Assembly (NCBI GenBank): GCA_035457725.1
Contig: DATIBC010000036.1
Span: 12,992 to 76,991 of the forward strand
Length of the DNA stretch: 64,000 nt
DNA from: DATFES01 sp035457725
Lineage (GTDB): Bacteria; Pseudomonadota; Alphaproteobacteria; CACIAM-22H2
Direction: 5' to 3'
Shown here: piece by piece, positions 18,094 to 26,526 of the stretch
Numbering within the stretch: position 1 is the first letter of the stretch
How the letters are laid out: each line of letters starts with the position of its first letter
Made by a program: the position numbers and the translations under genes
The notes under the pieces: generated by a model
Database searches by the model: none
Told to the model about the DNA's origin: nothing
Seen by the model: only the letters and a program-made list of their open reading frames with translations

Positions 18094-19002
18094 ATGAGGC
18101 GCGTTCACGATCGCCTCGATGCGACTGCTATCACGCTGATGCTCCTACTATGCGCGACCTGGGGCCTCAACCAGGTCGCGGTCAAAATCGCCAACGCCGG
18201 CATCTCGCCCATCCTGCAGGCTGGATTACGGTCGTTGGGAGCGGCGTGCCTCGTATGGCTGTGGTCGGCCATCCGAGGCGTGCCATTGACCCGATCCGAT
18301 GGGACGTTCGCGATCGGCGTGGTGGTAGGCTTGATGTTCGGTATCGAGTTCGCCTTGATCTATGTCGGCCTCGAGTACACGTCGGCGTCGCGCAGTGTCG
18401 TGTTCCTGTACACATCGCCCTTCGTCGTGGCGATCGGCTCGCATCTCTACGTGCCGGGCGAACGCTTGCGAGCGCTCCAAGTTGTCGGATTGATCGCCGC
18501 ATTCGCCGGCGTCGGACTGGCGGTGGCTGACGGCCTGACGCTGCCGTCGCATCACGAACTGATCGGCGATCTGATGGTGCTCGCTGCCGGCATCATCTGG
18601 GGCGCCACCACCGTCGTGGTCAAGGCGAGCCGATTGATCGCCATCAGTCCGAACAAGACGCTGCTTTACCAGCTCGCGGTGTCGGGAGTGTTCCTGGTGC
18701 CCTTGTCGCTGCTGATGGCGGAGCCCGGTGTTTTCGCGGCGACGGCGCCGGTGCTTGGCTCGCTCGCTTTCCAGACCATCTTGGTCGCCTTCGTCACCTA
18801 CCTTGCATGGTTCTGGCTGATCACCAGCTATCCGGCCGGCCGTCTCGCGGTATTTTCGTTTCTCACGCCGCTCATCGGCATGGCGGCGGGCGCGCTCATC
18901 CTCGGCGAGCGGATCACGGTGATGCTCGCATTCGCCGCCGCATTGGTGGCGCTCGGAATCTATCTGGTCAATCGCCCGCCGCCGCCCGCCGCATCTGCCT
19001 GA
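18094..19002 (+). CDS. EamA-family (DMT superfamily) transporter
   Basis: Membrane protein of 302 residues with ten predicted helices in two homologous halves, typical of the EamA/RhaT drug-metabolite transporters, which mostly export amino acids or other metabolites. Characteristic elements are LCATWGLNQVAVKIA near the N terminus, EYTSASRSVVFLYTSPFVVA at the end of the first half, and LAVFSFLTPLIGMAAGALILGE in the second half. GAGGGGG precedes the ATG. The substrate is unknown, and no neighbour suggests one. Confidence 0.9.
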   Translation: MRRVHDRLDATAITLMLLLCATWGLNQVAVKIANAGISPILQAGLRSLGAACLVWLWSAIRGVPLTRSDGTFAIGVVVGLMFGIEFALIYVGLEYTSASRSVVFLYTSPFVVAIGSHLYVPGERLRALQVVGLIAAFAGVGLAVADGLTLPSHHELIGDLMVLAAGIIWGATTVVVKASRLIAISPNKTLLYQLAVSGVFLVPLSLLMAEPGVFAATAPVLGSLAFQTILVAFVTYLAWFWLITSYPAGRLAVFSFLTPLIGMAAGALILGERITVMLAFAAALVALGIYLVNRPPPPAASA

Positions 19003-19015
19003 TACCGCGCCGCGC

Positions 19016-20065
19016 TCAGCGTTTCGATGCCGCGTCGACTACGGCATTGGTCCACAGCCCGCCCTCGGCGCGCTGGGATTCGAGGCTTCCTTCGAACTCG
19101 ACGCCGCTTTGCGTGGCGAAACGCAGCAGGAATTCGATCGATGCCGGGCTCATCCGGCCCTTGGTCGCGATCCCATCCTTGAGACTTTCAATTGCGGCAA
19201 GGATGACGTCGACGTCGGCGCGGGCGAAGAAGCGTTTGTGAATCTCGGCGCCTGTGGTCCTAGGGTCGGTCAAGACCCGTTCGCTCGCCGCGATCATGGC
19301 GCGTGCCACGCGGCGCGCCGCCTCGAGCTTTACTCCGTCGAGCGGCTTCTTTGCGACGAGAACGAGGAAATGCAGTTGCTTCAAGTCGCCGAACTCATCA
19401 CCGAGGCGAATCAAGATTCGACCCGTGTCGGCGCGCTCGGCGATGATTCCTTCCGGCGGCGACAGCACGAACGCATCGATGGCGCCCTTCTCGAAGGCGG
19501 CGCGGATCGCGGGCGGCGGTCCGATAAGCGCCACTTTGAGATCGCGCGAGGGATCGAGGCCGCCTTGGCCGACCAGCCAGCGCGCCGCGCGATCCTGCGC
19601 GCCGCGCACGGCGCTGACGCCCAACGTGGCGTCCTTGAGCGCCCGAATTCGCTTATCGAGCGGATCGCCCGGCTTGACGCCGGTCCGCTCCAGAAACGCC
19701 TTCGAGGCGACAAGCTCGAGCGACATCTTGGACATCAGCGAATAGATCAATTGAAACGGCTGGCCTTTGGCGATCGCTTGCAGCGCCGTCTCGGCGCCGA
19801 CGGCGGCGAAATCGATGTCGCCGGAATCGAGCGCCGCAAGCGCAACCGGATCGCCGCCGGGGATGGATGACCACTGCAAGTCGATACCCTCGGCCGAGAA
19901 AGTCTCCAGCGCCCGCCCGGCGTATAACGGAAGGAAGCTCAACGCCGGCGTTGCTTGACCAATCCTAACCTTGAGCGGCTGCTGCGCGCTCGCCGCGCCG
20001 GCGTCGCCAAGGGCAAGTATCGCAAGGGCGGCGAGTTGCATGGCGATCAACTGGCGACGTCGCAT
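19016..20065 (-). CDS. ABC transporter substrate-binding protein, NMT1/THI5-like (SsuA/TauA type)
   Basis: Periplasmic binding protein (349 residues) of a nitrate/sulfonate/taurine-type importer. GGAGGGG precedes the ATG at 20065 (ATGGAGGGGACC), which selects this start over one 12 bases upstream. The signal peptide runs to about residue 28 (AASAQQ). KVRIGQATPALSFLPLYAGRA is the usual start of the mature fold, followed by ALDSGDIDFAAVGAETALQA and FEKGAIDAFVLSPP. It is downstream of its permease and ATPase on the same strand. Ligands of this family range from sulfonates to pyrimidines and aromatic acids. Confidence 0.9.
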   Translation of the reverse strand: MRRRQLIAMQLAALAILALGDAGAASAQQPLKVRIGQATPALSFLPLYAGRALETFSAEGIDLQWSSIPGGDPVALAALDSGDIDFAAVGAETALQAIAKGQPFQLIYSLMSKMSLELVASKAFLERTGVKPGDPLDKRIRALKDATLGVSAVRGAQDRAARWLVGQGGLDPSRDLKVALIGPPPAIRAAFEKGAIDAFVLSPPEGIIAERADTGRILIRLGDEFGDLKQLHFLVLVAKKPLDGVKLEAARRVARAMIAASERVLTDPRTTGAEIHKRFFARADVDVILAAIESLKDGIATKGRMSPASIEFLLRFATQSGVEFEGSLESQRAEGGLWTNAVVDAASKR

Positions 20066-20141
20066 GGTCCCCTCCATGACGCGTGAGAGCGGTTGATCAA
20101 GCTTGGCCGGTCGGGCGTGCATGCGCAAGCGCCGAAGAATG

Positions 20142-20951
20142 TCAGACCGTCGCCGGCTGGTGCTCGAGGCGCGGCCGCCAGCGCAGCAATCGTCGTTCGA
20201 GCCGGGTCGCCAATGCATTCGCAACGGCGACGAAGGCGAGCAGAATGGCGATCCCGGCGAATACCCCGGCCGGGTCGTAGGTCGATGACGCCTGGTGGAT
20301 GAACAGGCCGAGGCCCGCGGTCGACGAAGTGAACTCGCCGACGATGACGCCGATCACGCTATAGGGAATCGCCATCCGCATCCCCATGATGACGAAGGGA
20401 GCGGTCGCCGGCAGGAAAATATGCCGGGTCAGGTGCCGCTCGTTCGCGCCCATTACGCGTGCGAGATCGACGAGGGTTCGGTCGACCTGACGGACGCCCA
20501 TATAGACGTTGTAGAAGACGAGGAAGAAAACCATCAACGCGGCGAGGGCGATCTTCGACCACACCCCTATCCCGAACCAGATAATGAATAACGGCGCCAG
20601 GGCGATTTTTGGAATGCCGTAAAAGGCCAAGATGTACGGCTCGAACACCCGCGCCAAGCGCGCCGACCGCCCGAGGGCATAGCCGCAAGACACGCCGATC
20701 GTCAGGCCGATCGTGTACCCCAGAACCAGCTCCTGCCCAGTGATCCATAGATGAGGAAGTATCTCGCCGGTTGCGAACATCTCGTACAGCCGAATCGCGA
20801 TCGCGGTCGGGCTGCTGACGTAGATCTCACGAATCAGGCGGCCGGACGCCCATTCCCAGAACAGGACGAGCGCGGCGCCAGGAAGTAGCGGCGTCAGGTT
20901 ATGCAGCCAGCGAACTCCCCCGCCCAGTCGCCGCTGCGATCGCGGAGTCAT
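20142..20951 (-). CDS. ABC transporter permease, SsuC/TauC type
   Basis: Membrane permease (269 residues) of the BPD_transp_1 family with about six helices. The cytoplasmic EAA-like loop reads ARVMGANERHLTRHIFLPATAP, which docks to the ATPase. It overlaps the ATPase gene by four bases and precedes the binding-protein gene by 76 bases. The segment VWSKIALAALMVFFLVFYNVYMG is typical of sulfonate/nitrate-type permeases. Confidence 0.92.
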   Translation of the reverse strand: MTPRSQRRLGGGVRWLHNLTPLLPGAALVLFWEWASGRLIREIYVSSPTAIAIRLYEMFATGEILPHLWITGQELVLGYTIGLTIGVSCGYALGRSARLARVFEPYILAFYGIPKIALAPLFIIWFGIGVWSKIALAALMVFFLVFYNVYMGVRQVDRTLVDLARVMGANERHLTRHIFLPATAPFVIMGMRMAIPYSVIGVIVGEFTSSTAGLGLFIHQASSTYDPAGVFAGIAILLAFVAVANALATRLERRLLRWRPRLEHQPATV

Positions 20952-21763
20952 GCGCTAACCGCGACCGAGAGGCCGATTTCCGATTTGAAGCGCGACCACA
21001 GGCGCTCATAGGCCTCGACGAAGCCAGGTGTTCGGAACGGCTCGAATACATCGCGCGGTCGTGGCAAGTCGACGCGAAGCTCGGCCTTGACCTGCGTCGG
21101 TTGCCTGCCGAGCAGGACGACGTTGTCGGCCAGCAATATGGCTTCGACCAGATCGTGCGTCACGAAGAGGACGGTCGTTCCCCGATCCAACCAAAGGCGT
21201 TGCAGGTCGTCTTGCATGACCATGCGCGTTTGCGCATCGAGGGCGCCGAACGGCTCATCCATCAAGACGACATCAGGTCCATACACCAACGTTCGAGCGA
21301 TCGCGGCGCGTTTCTGCATTCCGCCGGACAACTGGTGGGGATAATGGTCGGCGAAGCCGGAAAGGCCGACGCGTGCCAATACCGCGTCGGTCTTCTCGCG
21401 TCGGTCGGGTGCGTTTACATTGCGTATCGCCAAAGGGAATTCGACGTTCTCGCGGAGCGTCTTCCATGGAAATAGGCCGGCTTGCTGGGGAACGAAACCG
21501 ACGTTTCGATTGACCTTGCCGACGAGTTGGCCTTGATGACGAACCTCGCCGGCACTCGGGCTCAGCAACCCGGCCGCGAAATTCAGCAGCGTGCTCTTGC
21601 CGCAGCCGCTCGGACCGACGACGGCGGTGAATTGTCCAGCGGAAACGCGAAACGACACGTCGCCGAGCACTCGGCGGGTTCCCCCGGCGGGATCGGGAAA
21701 ATCGTGAGCGATGGCCTGAAAATCGAGAGCCACCCCATTGCGCGCGCTTTGCGTCTGTTCCAT
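20948..21763 (-). CDS. ABC transporter ATP-binding protein, SsuB/TauB type
   Basis: ATPase of the importer, about 271 residues. Walker A is GPSGCGKST, Q-loop GFVPQQAGLFPW, signature LSGGMQKRAAIARTL, Walker B VVLMDEPFGALD and switch His in VTHDLVEA. GAGG lies six bases before the ATG at 21763, which favours it over the in-frame ATG at 21769 and longer versions reaching back to 21826. It is the first gene of the minus-strand ABC operon and is divergent from allG, suggesting a shared regulatory region of about 150 bases. Confidence 0.93.
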   Translation of the reverse strand: MEQTQSARNGVALDFQAIAHDFPDPAGGTRRVLGDVSFRVSAGQFTAVVGPSGCGKSTLLNFAAGLLSPSAGEVRHQGQLVGKVNRNVGFVPQQAGLFPWKTLRENVEFPLAIRNVNAPDRREKTDAVLARVGLSGFADHYPHQLSGGMQKRAAIARTLVYGPDVVLMDEPFGALDAQTRMVMQDDLQRLWLDRGTTVLFVTHDLVEAILLADNVVLLGRQPTQVKAELRVDLPRPRDVFEPFRTPGFVEAYERLWSRFKSEIGLSVAVSA

Positions 21764-21915
21764 CGGCATCCTCGAACTCGTGCTCGGCGGCGATAACCGC
21801 GGATTAAAGCACGCGGCCCGTGGCAAGGAACATCGGTGATTTTCAGCTCCGCGGGACGACTTGTCAGGCGACGGCGGATCGCCTAGCTTCCGCCGTCACC
21901 GTACCAGCTGTGCCT

Positions 21916-23331
21916 ATGTCCCGATCGCTGCTGCAATCGCCGCCGCAAGTAATCAACGTCGGCCTTCCCGGCTTCGCGCAGGACCTTGAACGCCGGGGGG
22001 TGCCGGTCGTGCATGTCGATTGGTCGCCGCCGCACGCACGCGACAGGCGTCTCGGCGACGCCGTACTCGCGCTCTCCGGCCATCCGATCGTCGAGGCCGC
22101 CAACCGCGAGACCGTGGCGCGGATCATCGCCGGAGAACCGGTCTTGGTCGACGTTCGACCGGCCGGCGAGGTCTTGGCTGGCCTCGAGGATCGGATGGTT
22201 CTACATGCCGGGCCGCCGATCGAATGGAATCGAATGTGCGGTCCGATGCAGGGCGCGATCGCCGGCGCGGCCGTGCTCGAGGGCTGGGCGCCGGACATCG
22301 TCGCGGCCGAGCGTTTGGCGGCAGCGGGCGCTATCGTGTTCGCTCCCAACCATCACTTCGGCGCGGTCGGGCCAATGACGGGGCTGACGACCCGCTCGAT
22401 GCCGGTGATGATCGTTGAGAACCGGACTTTCGGCAATCGAGCCTACTGCACGATCAACGAGGGGCTAGGCAAGGTCATGCGCTTCGGCGGTAACGACGCG
22501 GCGGTTCTCGACCGCTTGCGTTGGATCGCCGCCGAGCTTGGACCGGCGCTGGGCGCGACCTTACGCGCCGCGGGCGGCGTGCCGCTGAAGACGATTGTTG
22601 CGCGCGCGTTGTCGATGGGCGACGAAATGCACCAGCGCAATGTCGCGGCGACGAGCCTCCTGCTGCGGGCGACGGCTCCTTGGTTGGCGCGCACCGTTCT
22701 GGACGCGCCGAAGCTGGCGCGCATCCTCGATTTCATCTCCGGCAACGATCAATTCTTCCTCAATGTCGCGATGGCGCTTGGCAAAGCGATGACGGACCCA
22801 GCGCGCGGAATTGAAGGATCGAGCGTCGTCGTTGCGATGAGTCGCAACGGGACCGATTTTGGCGTGCGAATCTCCGGAACGGGCGACACCTGGTTCACGG
22901 CGCCGGTCGAGATGCCCAAAGGCCTCTATTTTCCGGGATTCACCGCGGCCGATGCCAACCCCGACATGGGCGATTCGGCGATCGTCGAGGCGATCGGGCT
23001 CGGCGGCTTCGCCATGGCGGCGTCGCCAGCGGTGGCGGCGTTCGTCGGCGCTGGGGGCGCCGCCGCGGCGCTCGACTACACGCGCGCGATGTACGAGATC
23101 ACCGCCGAGCGCAACGCGGCATGGACCATTCCCGGGCTCGATTTCGCCGGCGTCCCCACCGGCGTCGATGTTCGTCGCGTCGTCGAAAGCGGCATCGCTC
23201 CGACGATCAACACCGGCATCGCCCATCGCCAGCCGGGGATCGGCCAGGTGGGGGCAGGAATAGTCCGAGCGCCACTCGCGTGCTTCGAGCAGGGATTGCT
23301 GGCGCTGGCGGAGAGGGTCGGCGCCGAATGA
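21916..23331 (+). CDS. allG: DUF1116 protein, AllG/YahG-like subunit of oxamate carbamoyltransferase
   Basis: A DUF1116 protein of 471 residues from the ATG at 21916; an in-frame start at 21820 would add 32 residues without family character. Recognisable segments include NVGLPGFAQDLERRGVPVVHVDWSPP at the N terminus (split in the family alignments), GPPIEWNRMCGPMQGA, FAPNHHFGAVGPMTG and GTDFGVRISGTGDTWF. In E. coli YlbE (AllG) works with FdrA (AllF) and YlbF (AllH) as oxamic transcarbamylase, interconverting oxalurate plus phosphate and oxamate plus carbamoyl phosphate. It overlaps the fdrA-like gene by ATGA. Activity here is inferred from the gene set. Confidence 0.82.
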   Translation: MSRSLLQSPPQVINVGLPGFAQDLERRGVPVVHVDWSPPHARDRRLGDAVLALSGHPIVEAANRETVARIIAGEPVLVDVRPAGEVLAGLEDRMVLHAGPPIEWNRMCGPMQGAIAGAAVLEGWAPDIVAAERLAAAGAIVFAPNHHFGAVGPMTGLTTRSMPVMIVENRTFGNRAYCTINEGLGKVMRFGGNDAAVLDRLRWIAAELGPALGATLRAAGGVPLKTIVARALSMGDEMHQRNVAATSLLLRATAPWLARTVLDAPKLARILDFISGNDQFFLNVAMALGKAMTDPARGIEGSSVVVAMSRNGTDFGVRISGTGDTWFTAPVEMPKGLYFPGFTAADANPDMGDSAIVEAIGLGGFAMAASPAVAAFVGAGGAAAALDYTRAMYEITAERNAAWTIPGLDFAGVPTGVDVRRVVESGIAPTINTGIAHRQPGIGQVGAGIVRAPLACFEQGLLALAERVGAE

Positions 23332-24833
23332 GCGGCGCTGTTGTCGTCAACCGCGTGCTGCGTGATTTCTATCTCGACTCGATCGCGCTGATGCGCCTGT
23401 CGACCGAACTCGCGGCGACACCAGGGATCATCGAGGCGGCGCTGATGATCGGCAGCATCGCGAACAAACGCCTGCTCGCCGATAGCGGGATGCTTGCCGG
23501 CGACGGCGAAGGCGCCGGGGCAAGCGATCTGATCTTGGCGGTGCGGGCAACCGACGGGCGCGCGGCGATTACGGCGCTCGACATCGCCATCGATCGACTG
23601 GCCAGAATGCCGGTCTCGGCGGGGCCAGGCGGCGGCGTTTGGCGCCCGCAGAGCATGAGAACGGCGATGGCGACTCTTTCGGACGTGAACATGGCGCTGA
23701 TCTCGGTTCCCGGCGAGTTCGCCGTCGCGGAGGCGCGCAAGGCGATTTCGCTTGGACTCAATACAATGATATTCAGCGACAACATCACCCTCGCCGACGA
23801 GCGCTCGCTCAAGGAGTTGGCCCGCGCGCGCGATTTGCTGGTCATGGGACCGGATTGCGGCACGGCGCTCATCGGCGGTGTGCCGCTCGCCTTCGCCAAC
23901 GAGGTGCCGCGAGGCGATATCGGCATCGTGGCGGCGTCGGGCACGGGCCTGCAAGAGGTATCGTGCCTTATCGCTCGCCACGGGCGCGGCGTCTCGCATG
24001 GCATCGGCGTCGGCGGCCGCGATCTGTCGAACGAGGTTGGCGCGATATCGACACTGACGGCTTTGGACCTGCTCGAAGGCGATCCGGCGACGCGGTGCGT
24101 CGTATTGATCTCGAAGCCCCCCGCACCGGAGGTCGCGCGGCGCGTGTTCGACAGGGTTGCGCGGTGCGGCAAGCCGGCGACGATATGTTTCCTCGGCGGC
24201 GTCCCGATCCAAACCGGGTCCGGAGTGCGGTTCGCCAGCACGTTGCGTGCCGCCGCGGCGCAAGTGCTGGGAACGGACCTCGACACCTTCGACGTCGCAT
24301 CTGCGATACGACGGACGAGACGTGGTGATCGCCCATCGGCACGCCGCATCGTTGGCCTTTACTGCGGCGGCACGCTTTGCACCGAGGCGCAAGTCGTCAT
24401 GGCGCAGCGCGGCATTGTCGCGCGCTCCAATGCGCCGCTGCCGGGACGTCGAGATGTTAGTGTCGACGGCCATGAAATGATCGATCTTGGGGCGGACGAA
24501 TTCACGCGCAGTCGTCCGCATCCGATGATCGATCCCTTTCCACGGGCCGAAGCGATCTCCCGTGCGATGGCCGATTCGACGATAGCCGTGGTGTTGCTCG
24601 ACGTCGTGCTCGGTTACGGCGCGCACACCGACCCGGCTGGTGCGGTCGTCGCGGCGTTGGGCAAAGCCGGCGACCGGGGGCCGGTCGTGGTCGCATCGGT
24701 CATAGGGACGAACGGCGATCCGCAGCGATACGACGACCAAGTGGCGCGCCTCGAGGCGGCGGGCGTCGCCGTGGCGCCGTCAAATGCCGACGCCACGGCG
24801 TTGGCGCTGGCGCTGATCGGCGCGTCGCGATAA
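23328..24833 (+). CDS. allF: FdrA/AllF-like protein, succinyl-CoA-synthetase-like fold
   Basis: FdrA-family protein, 501 residues, with its ATG inside the stop of allG. The N-terminal part carries LRDFYLDSIALMRLST and a GSIANKRLLADSGML segment. The central part has the CoA-ligase-like MGPDCGTALIGGVPLAFANE, IGIVAASGTGLQEV and HGRGVSHGIGVGGRDLS. The C-terminal domain includes LYCGGTLCTEAQVVM and VVLLDVVLGYGAHTDPAG. These are the features of E. coli FdrA and YahF. It is the presumed partner of the DUF1116 and DUF2877 proteins next to it. A longer reading from 23121 lies inside allG and is rejected. Confidence 0.83.
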   Translation: MSGAVVVNRVLRDFYLDSIALMRLSTELAATPGIIEAALMIGSIANKRLLADSGMLAGDGEGAGASDLILAVRATDGRAAITALDIAIDRLARMPVSAGPGGGVWRPQSMRTAMATLSDVNMALISVPGEFAVAEARKAISLGLNTMIFSDNITLADERSLKELARARDLLVMGPDCGTALIGGVPLAFANEVPRGDIGIVAASGTGLQEVSCLIARHGRGVSHGIGVGGRDLSNEVGAISTLTALDLLEGDPATRCVVLISKPPAPEVARRVFDRVARCGKPATICFLGGVPIQTGSGVRFASTLRAAAAQVLGTDLDTFDVASAIRRTRRGDRPSARRIVGLYCGGTLCTEAQVVMAQRGIVARSNAPLPGRRDVSVDGHEMIDLGADEFTRSRPHPMIDPFPRAEAISRAMADSTIAVVLLDVVLGYGAHTDPAGAVVAALGKAGDRGPVVVASVIGTNGDPQRYDDQVARLEAAGVAVAPSNADATALALALIGASR

Positions 24834-25721
24834 GCCGGCCAGCACCGCGGCCACGCCCGCCAGGGCATCCCACCCGGAGCTATGCCCGATAGCGGTAACC
24901 CGGTCGGCGGTGAAGGCGATCGCATCGGGCTCGGCCGACGCCAAGGCGGTGAAGAGCGCGTGCAGGCATTCATGGCCTTCGCCATCGATGGCGCAGGCGA
25001 GATGCGCCCGACTGATTGCGCTGGTGGCGGCGATCGCCACGGCGCCGAGGAAGTCGGAGAGACTACGTGCGGCGACAGGCTCACCAAATGCCTGCAATGC
25101 GAGCAGCGCACCGGACAGTGCGTCGTCGCCCGCCGGCGTCAGCCCAGGCCCAAGGCCCAACAATTTGACAGCCTCCGCAGGCGGCTTACCCCAGGCATCC
25201 GACGACACCCAGTCCCGCAATGCATTCAACGGTCCAGCGGCTACCGCCAACAGCGGCTGCGCGCTGGTGGCGATCGCATTGCCCAGAAGCATGGGCACGA
25301 CCGTTGGGCCGAGGCCGGAAGTCGGTGCTTGTCGCGACGCGAACTTGGTTAATGTGACTAGTGCGACATCAGGCGGTGGGCGTCCCGGCGCGGGCGGCGG
25401 CCGCCAGGGGTCGACGTTGGGCAGCGCGAAAGCCGTCGATCCGCCGATGACGATCTGCGTGTTTCGGCGGCGCCATTCGTCCCCAGGGCGAACGCGCTCG
25501 AGCCAATCCGGTATGTCGACGATGACGTTTAGCGGGCCGCGGCCCAGTGTTGGTAACCCCACGAAGGCAAGGCTGCCGTCCGGAGCCTGGAGATAACACC
25601 CGCACGAGAACACCGCGAGAACATGGCCCCTGATGTTGTGTAGAAGCGCCCGGGCAGCGGCCCGCCCAATGGCCACCGCGGTGGGAGTCGATGGAGATGA
25701 CACGAAAATCGGCGTCGTCAC
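24780..25721 (-). CDS. allH: DUF2877 protein, AllH-like subunit of oxamate carbamoyltransferase
   Basis: DUF2877 protein of 313 residues with a GTG start. Family signature segments are GLGPGLTPAGDDALSGALLAL in the middle and GHSSGWDALAGVAAVL near the C terminus; FSCGCYLQAPDG lies near the N terminus. In E. coli YlbF (AllH) is encoded just after fdrA and ylbE on the same strand. Here it is on the opposite strand, and its 3' end overlaps that of the fdrA-like gene by 54 bases. This forces both C termini to share DNA and argues that the pair has been stably kept. Confidence 0.83.
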   Translation of the reverse strand: MTTPIFVSSPSTPTAVAIGRAAARALLHNIRGHVLAVFSCGCYLQAPDGSLAFVGLPTLGRGPLNVIVDIPDWLERVRPGDEWRRRNTQIVIGGSTAFALPNVDPWRPPPAPGRPPPDVALVTLTKFASRQAPTSGLGPTVVPMLLGNAIATSAQPLLAVAAGPLNALRDWVSSDAWGKPPAEAVKLLGLGPGLTPAGDDALSGALLALQAFGEPVAARSLSDFLGAVAIAATSAISRAHLACAIDGEGHECLHALFTALASAEPDAIAFTADRVTAIGHSSGWDALAGVAAVLAGLSRRADQRQRQRRGVGI

Positions 25722-25839
25722 GGCCGGGAATGTGGGCCAATGTGGACGTCGGAGCCGATGCTACAATGGTCGAGCCGCGACGTCCCCTCGCGGAATCCGA
25801 GGCGCCAGCATACGAGGGGCATCATAAGGTTCCGATCCG

Positions 25840-26526
25840 ATGAAGGAACGCATTCAAAAAAACATTCTTGCCGGCATTCTGGCGGTGATTCCGGTTCTGG
25901 TCACGTTCTGGATCGTCGAACTCGTTCTCGACCTGTTGATCGCGTCGGGGCTTCCGTTCGTTGGCGCGCTTGCCGGATGGGTGCGCCCGTACTCCAACGA
26001 CCTCGCCGACTTGCTGCTGACCGCCGGGTTCCAATCGGCGACCGCGGTCGTGATCACCCTGGTGCTGCTCTACATCCTCGGCGCGTTCACTACCGCCGTC
26101 GTCGGCCGGCGTCTCCTATCGCTGATCGATCGCTTCGTCGAACGAATACCGTTCGTCCAGATGATCTACGGCGCCACGCGCAAATTGATCGCCACCTTTC
26201 AATACGCGCCCCCTGGCCAGCAGCGGGTGGTCCTGATCGAGTTCCCCTCGCCCGAAATGAAGGCGGTCGGCTTGGTGACGCGAGTATTCCGTGCCGCCGA
26301 CACCGGCCGCGAAGTCGCTGCGGTCTATGTGCCGACGACGCCCAATCCGACGTCGGGTTACCTCGAAGTCGTTCCGGTCGAAAGGCTGGTATGGCTCGAT
26401 TGGACGACCAACGAGGCAATGCAGTTCATAATTTCGGGCGGCACGGTCGCGCCCGACCAAATCAATTACGGTGGACCGCACGCGACGCACGTCGATTTGA
26501 AGCCGCCGCGGGTGAAAGAAGGTTAA
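25840..26526 (+). CDS. DUF502 family inner-membrane protein
   Basis: Protein of 228 residues with two N-terminal membrane helices (about residues 9-35 and 60-88) and a soluble C-terminal domain, the layout of DUF502 proteins. Recognisable are MKERIQKNILAGILAVIPVL, the linker IDRFVERIPFVQMIYGATRKL, and VYVPTTPNPTSGYLEVVP, the family's most conserved block. Its function is not established; related proteins occur widely in bacteria and in plants. Its stop overlaps by four bases with the stop of the convergent sulfatase-fold gene. Confidence 0.88.
   Translation: MKERIQKNILAGILAVIPVLVTFWIVELVLDLLIASGLPFVGALAGWVRPYSNDLADLLLTAGFQSATAVVITLVLLYILGAFTTAVVGRRLLSLIDRFVERIPFVQMIYGATRKLIATFQYAPPGQQRVVLIEFPSPEMKAVGLVTRVFRAADTGREVAAVYVPTTPNPTSGYLEVVPVERLVWLDWTTNEAMQFIISGGTVAPDQINYGGPHATHVDLKPPRVKEG

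Noticed and set aside
23076..24740. 554-residue minus-strand frame opposite the fdrA-like gene
   Set aside because: Arg-rich shadow; the plus-strand protein has FdrA motifs and a coupled start.
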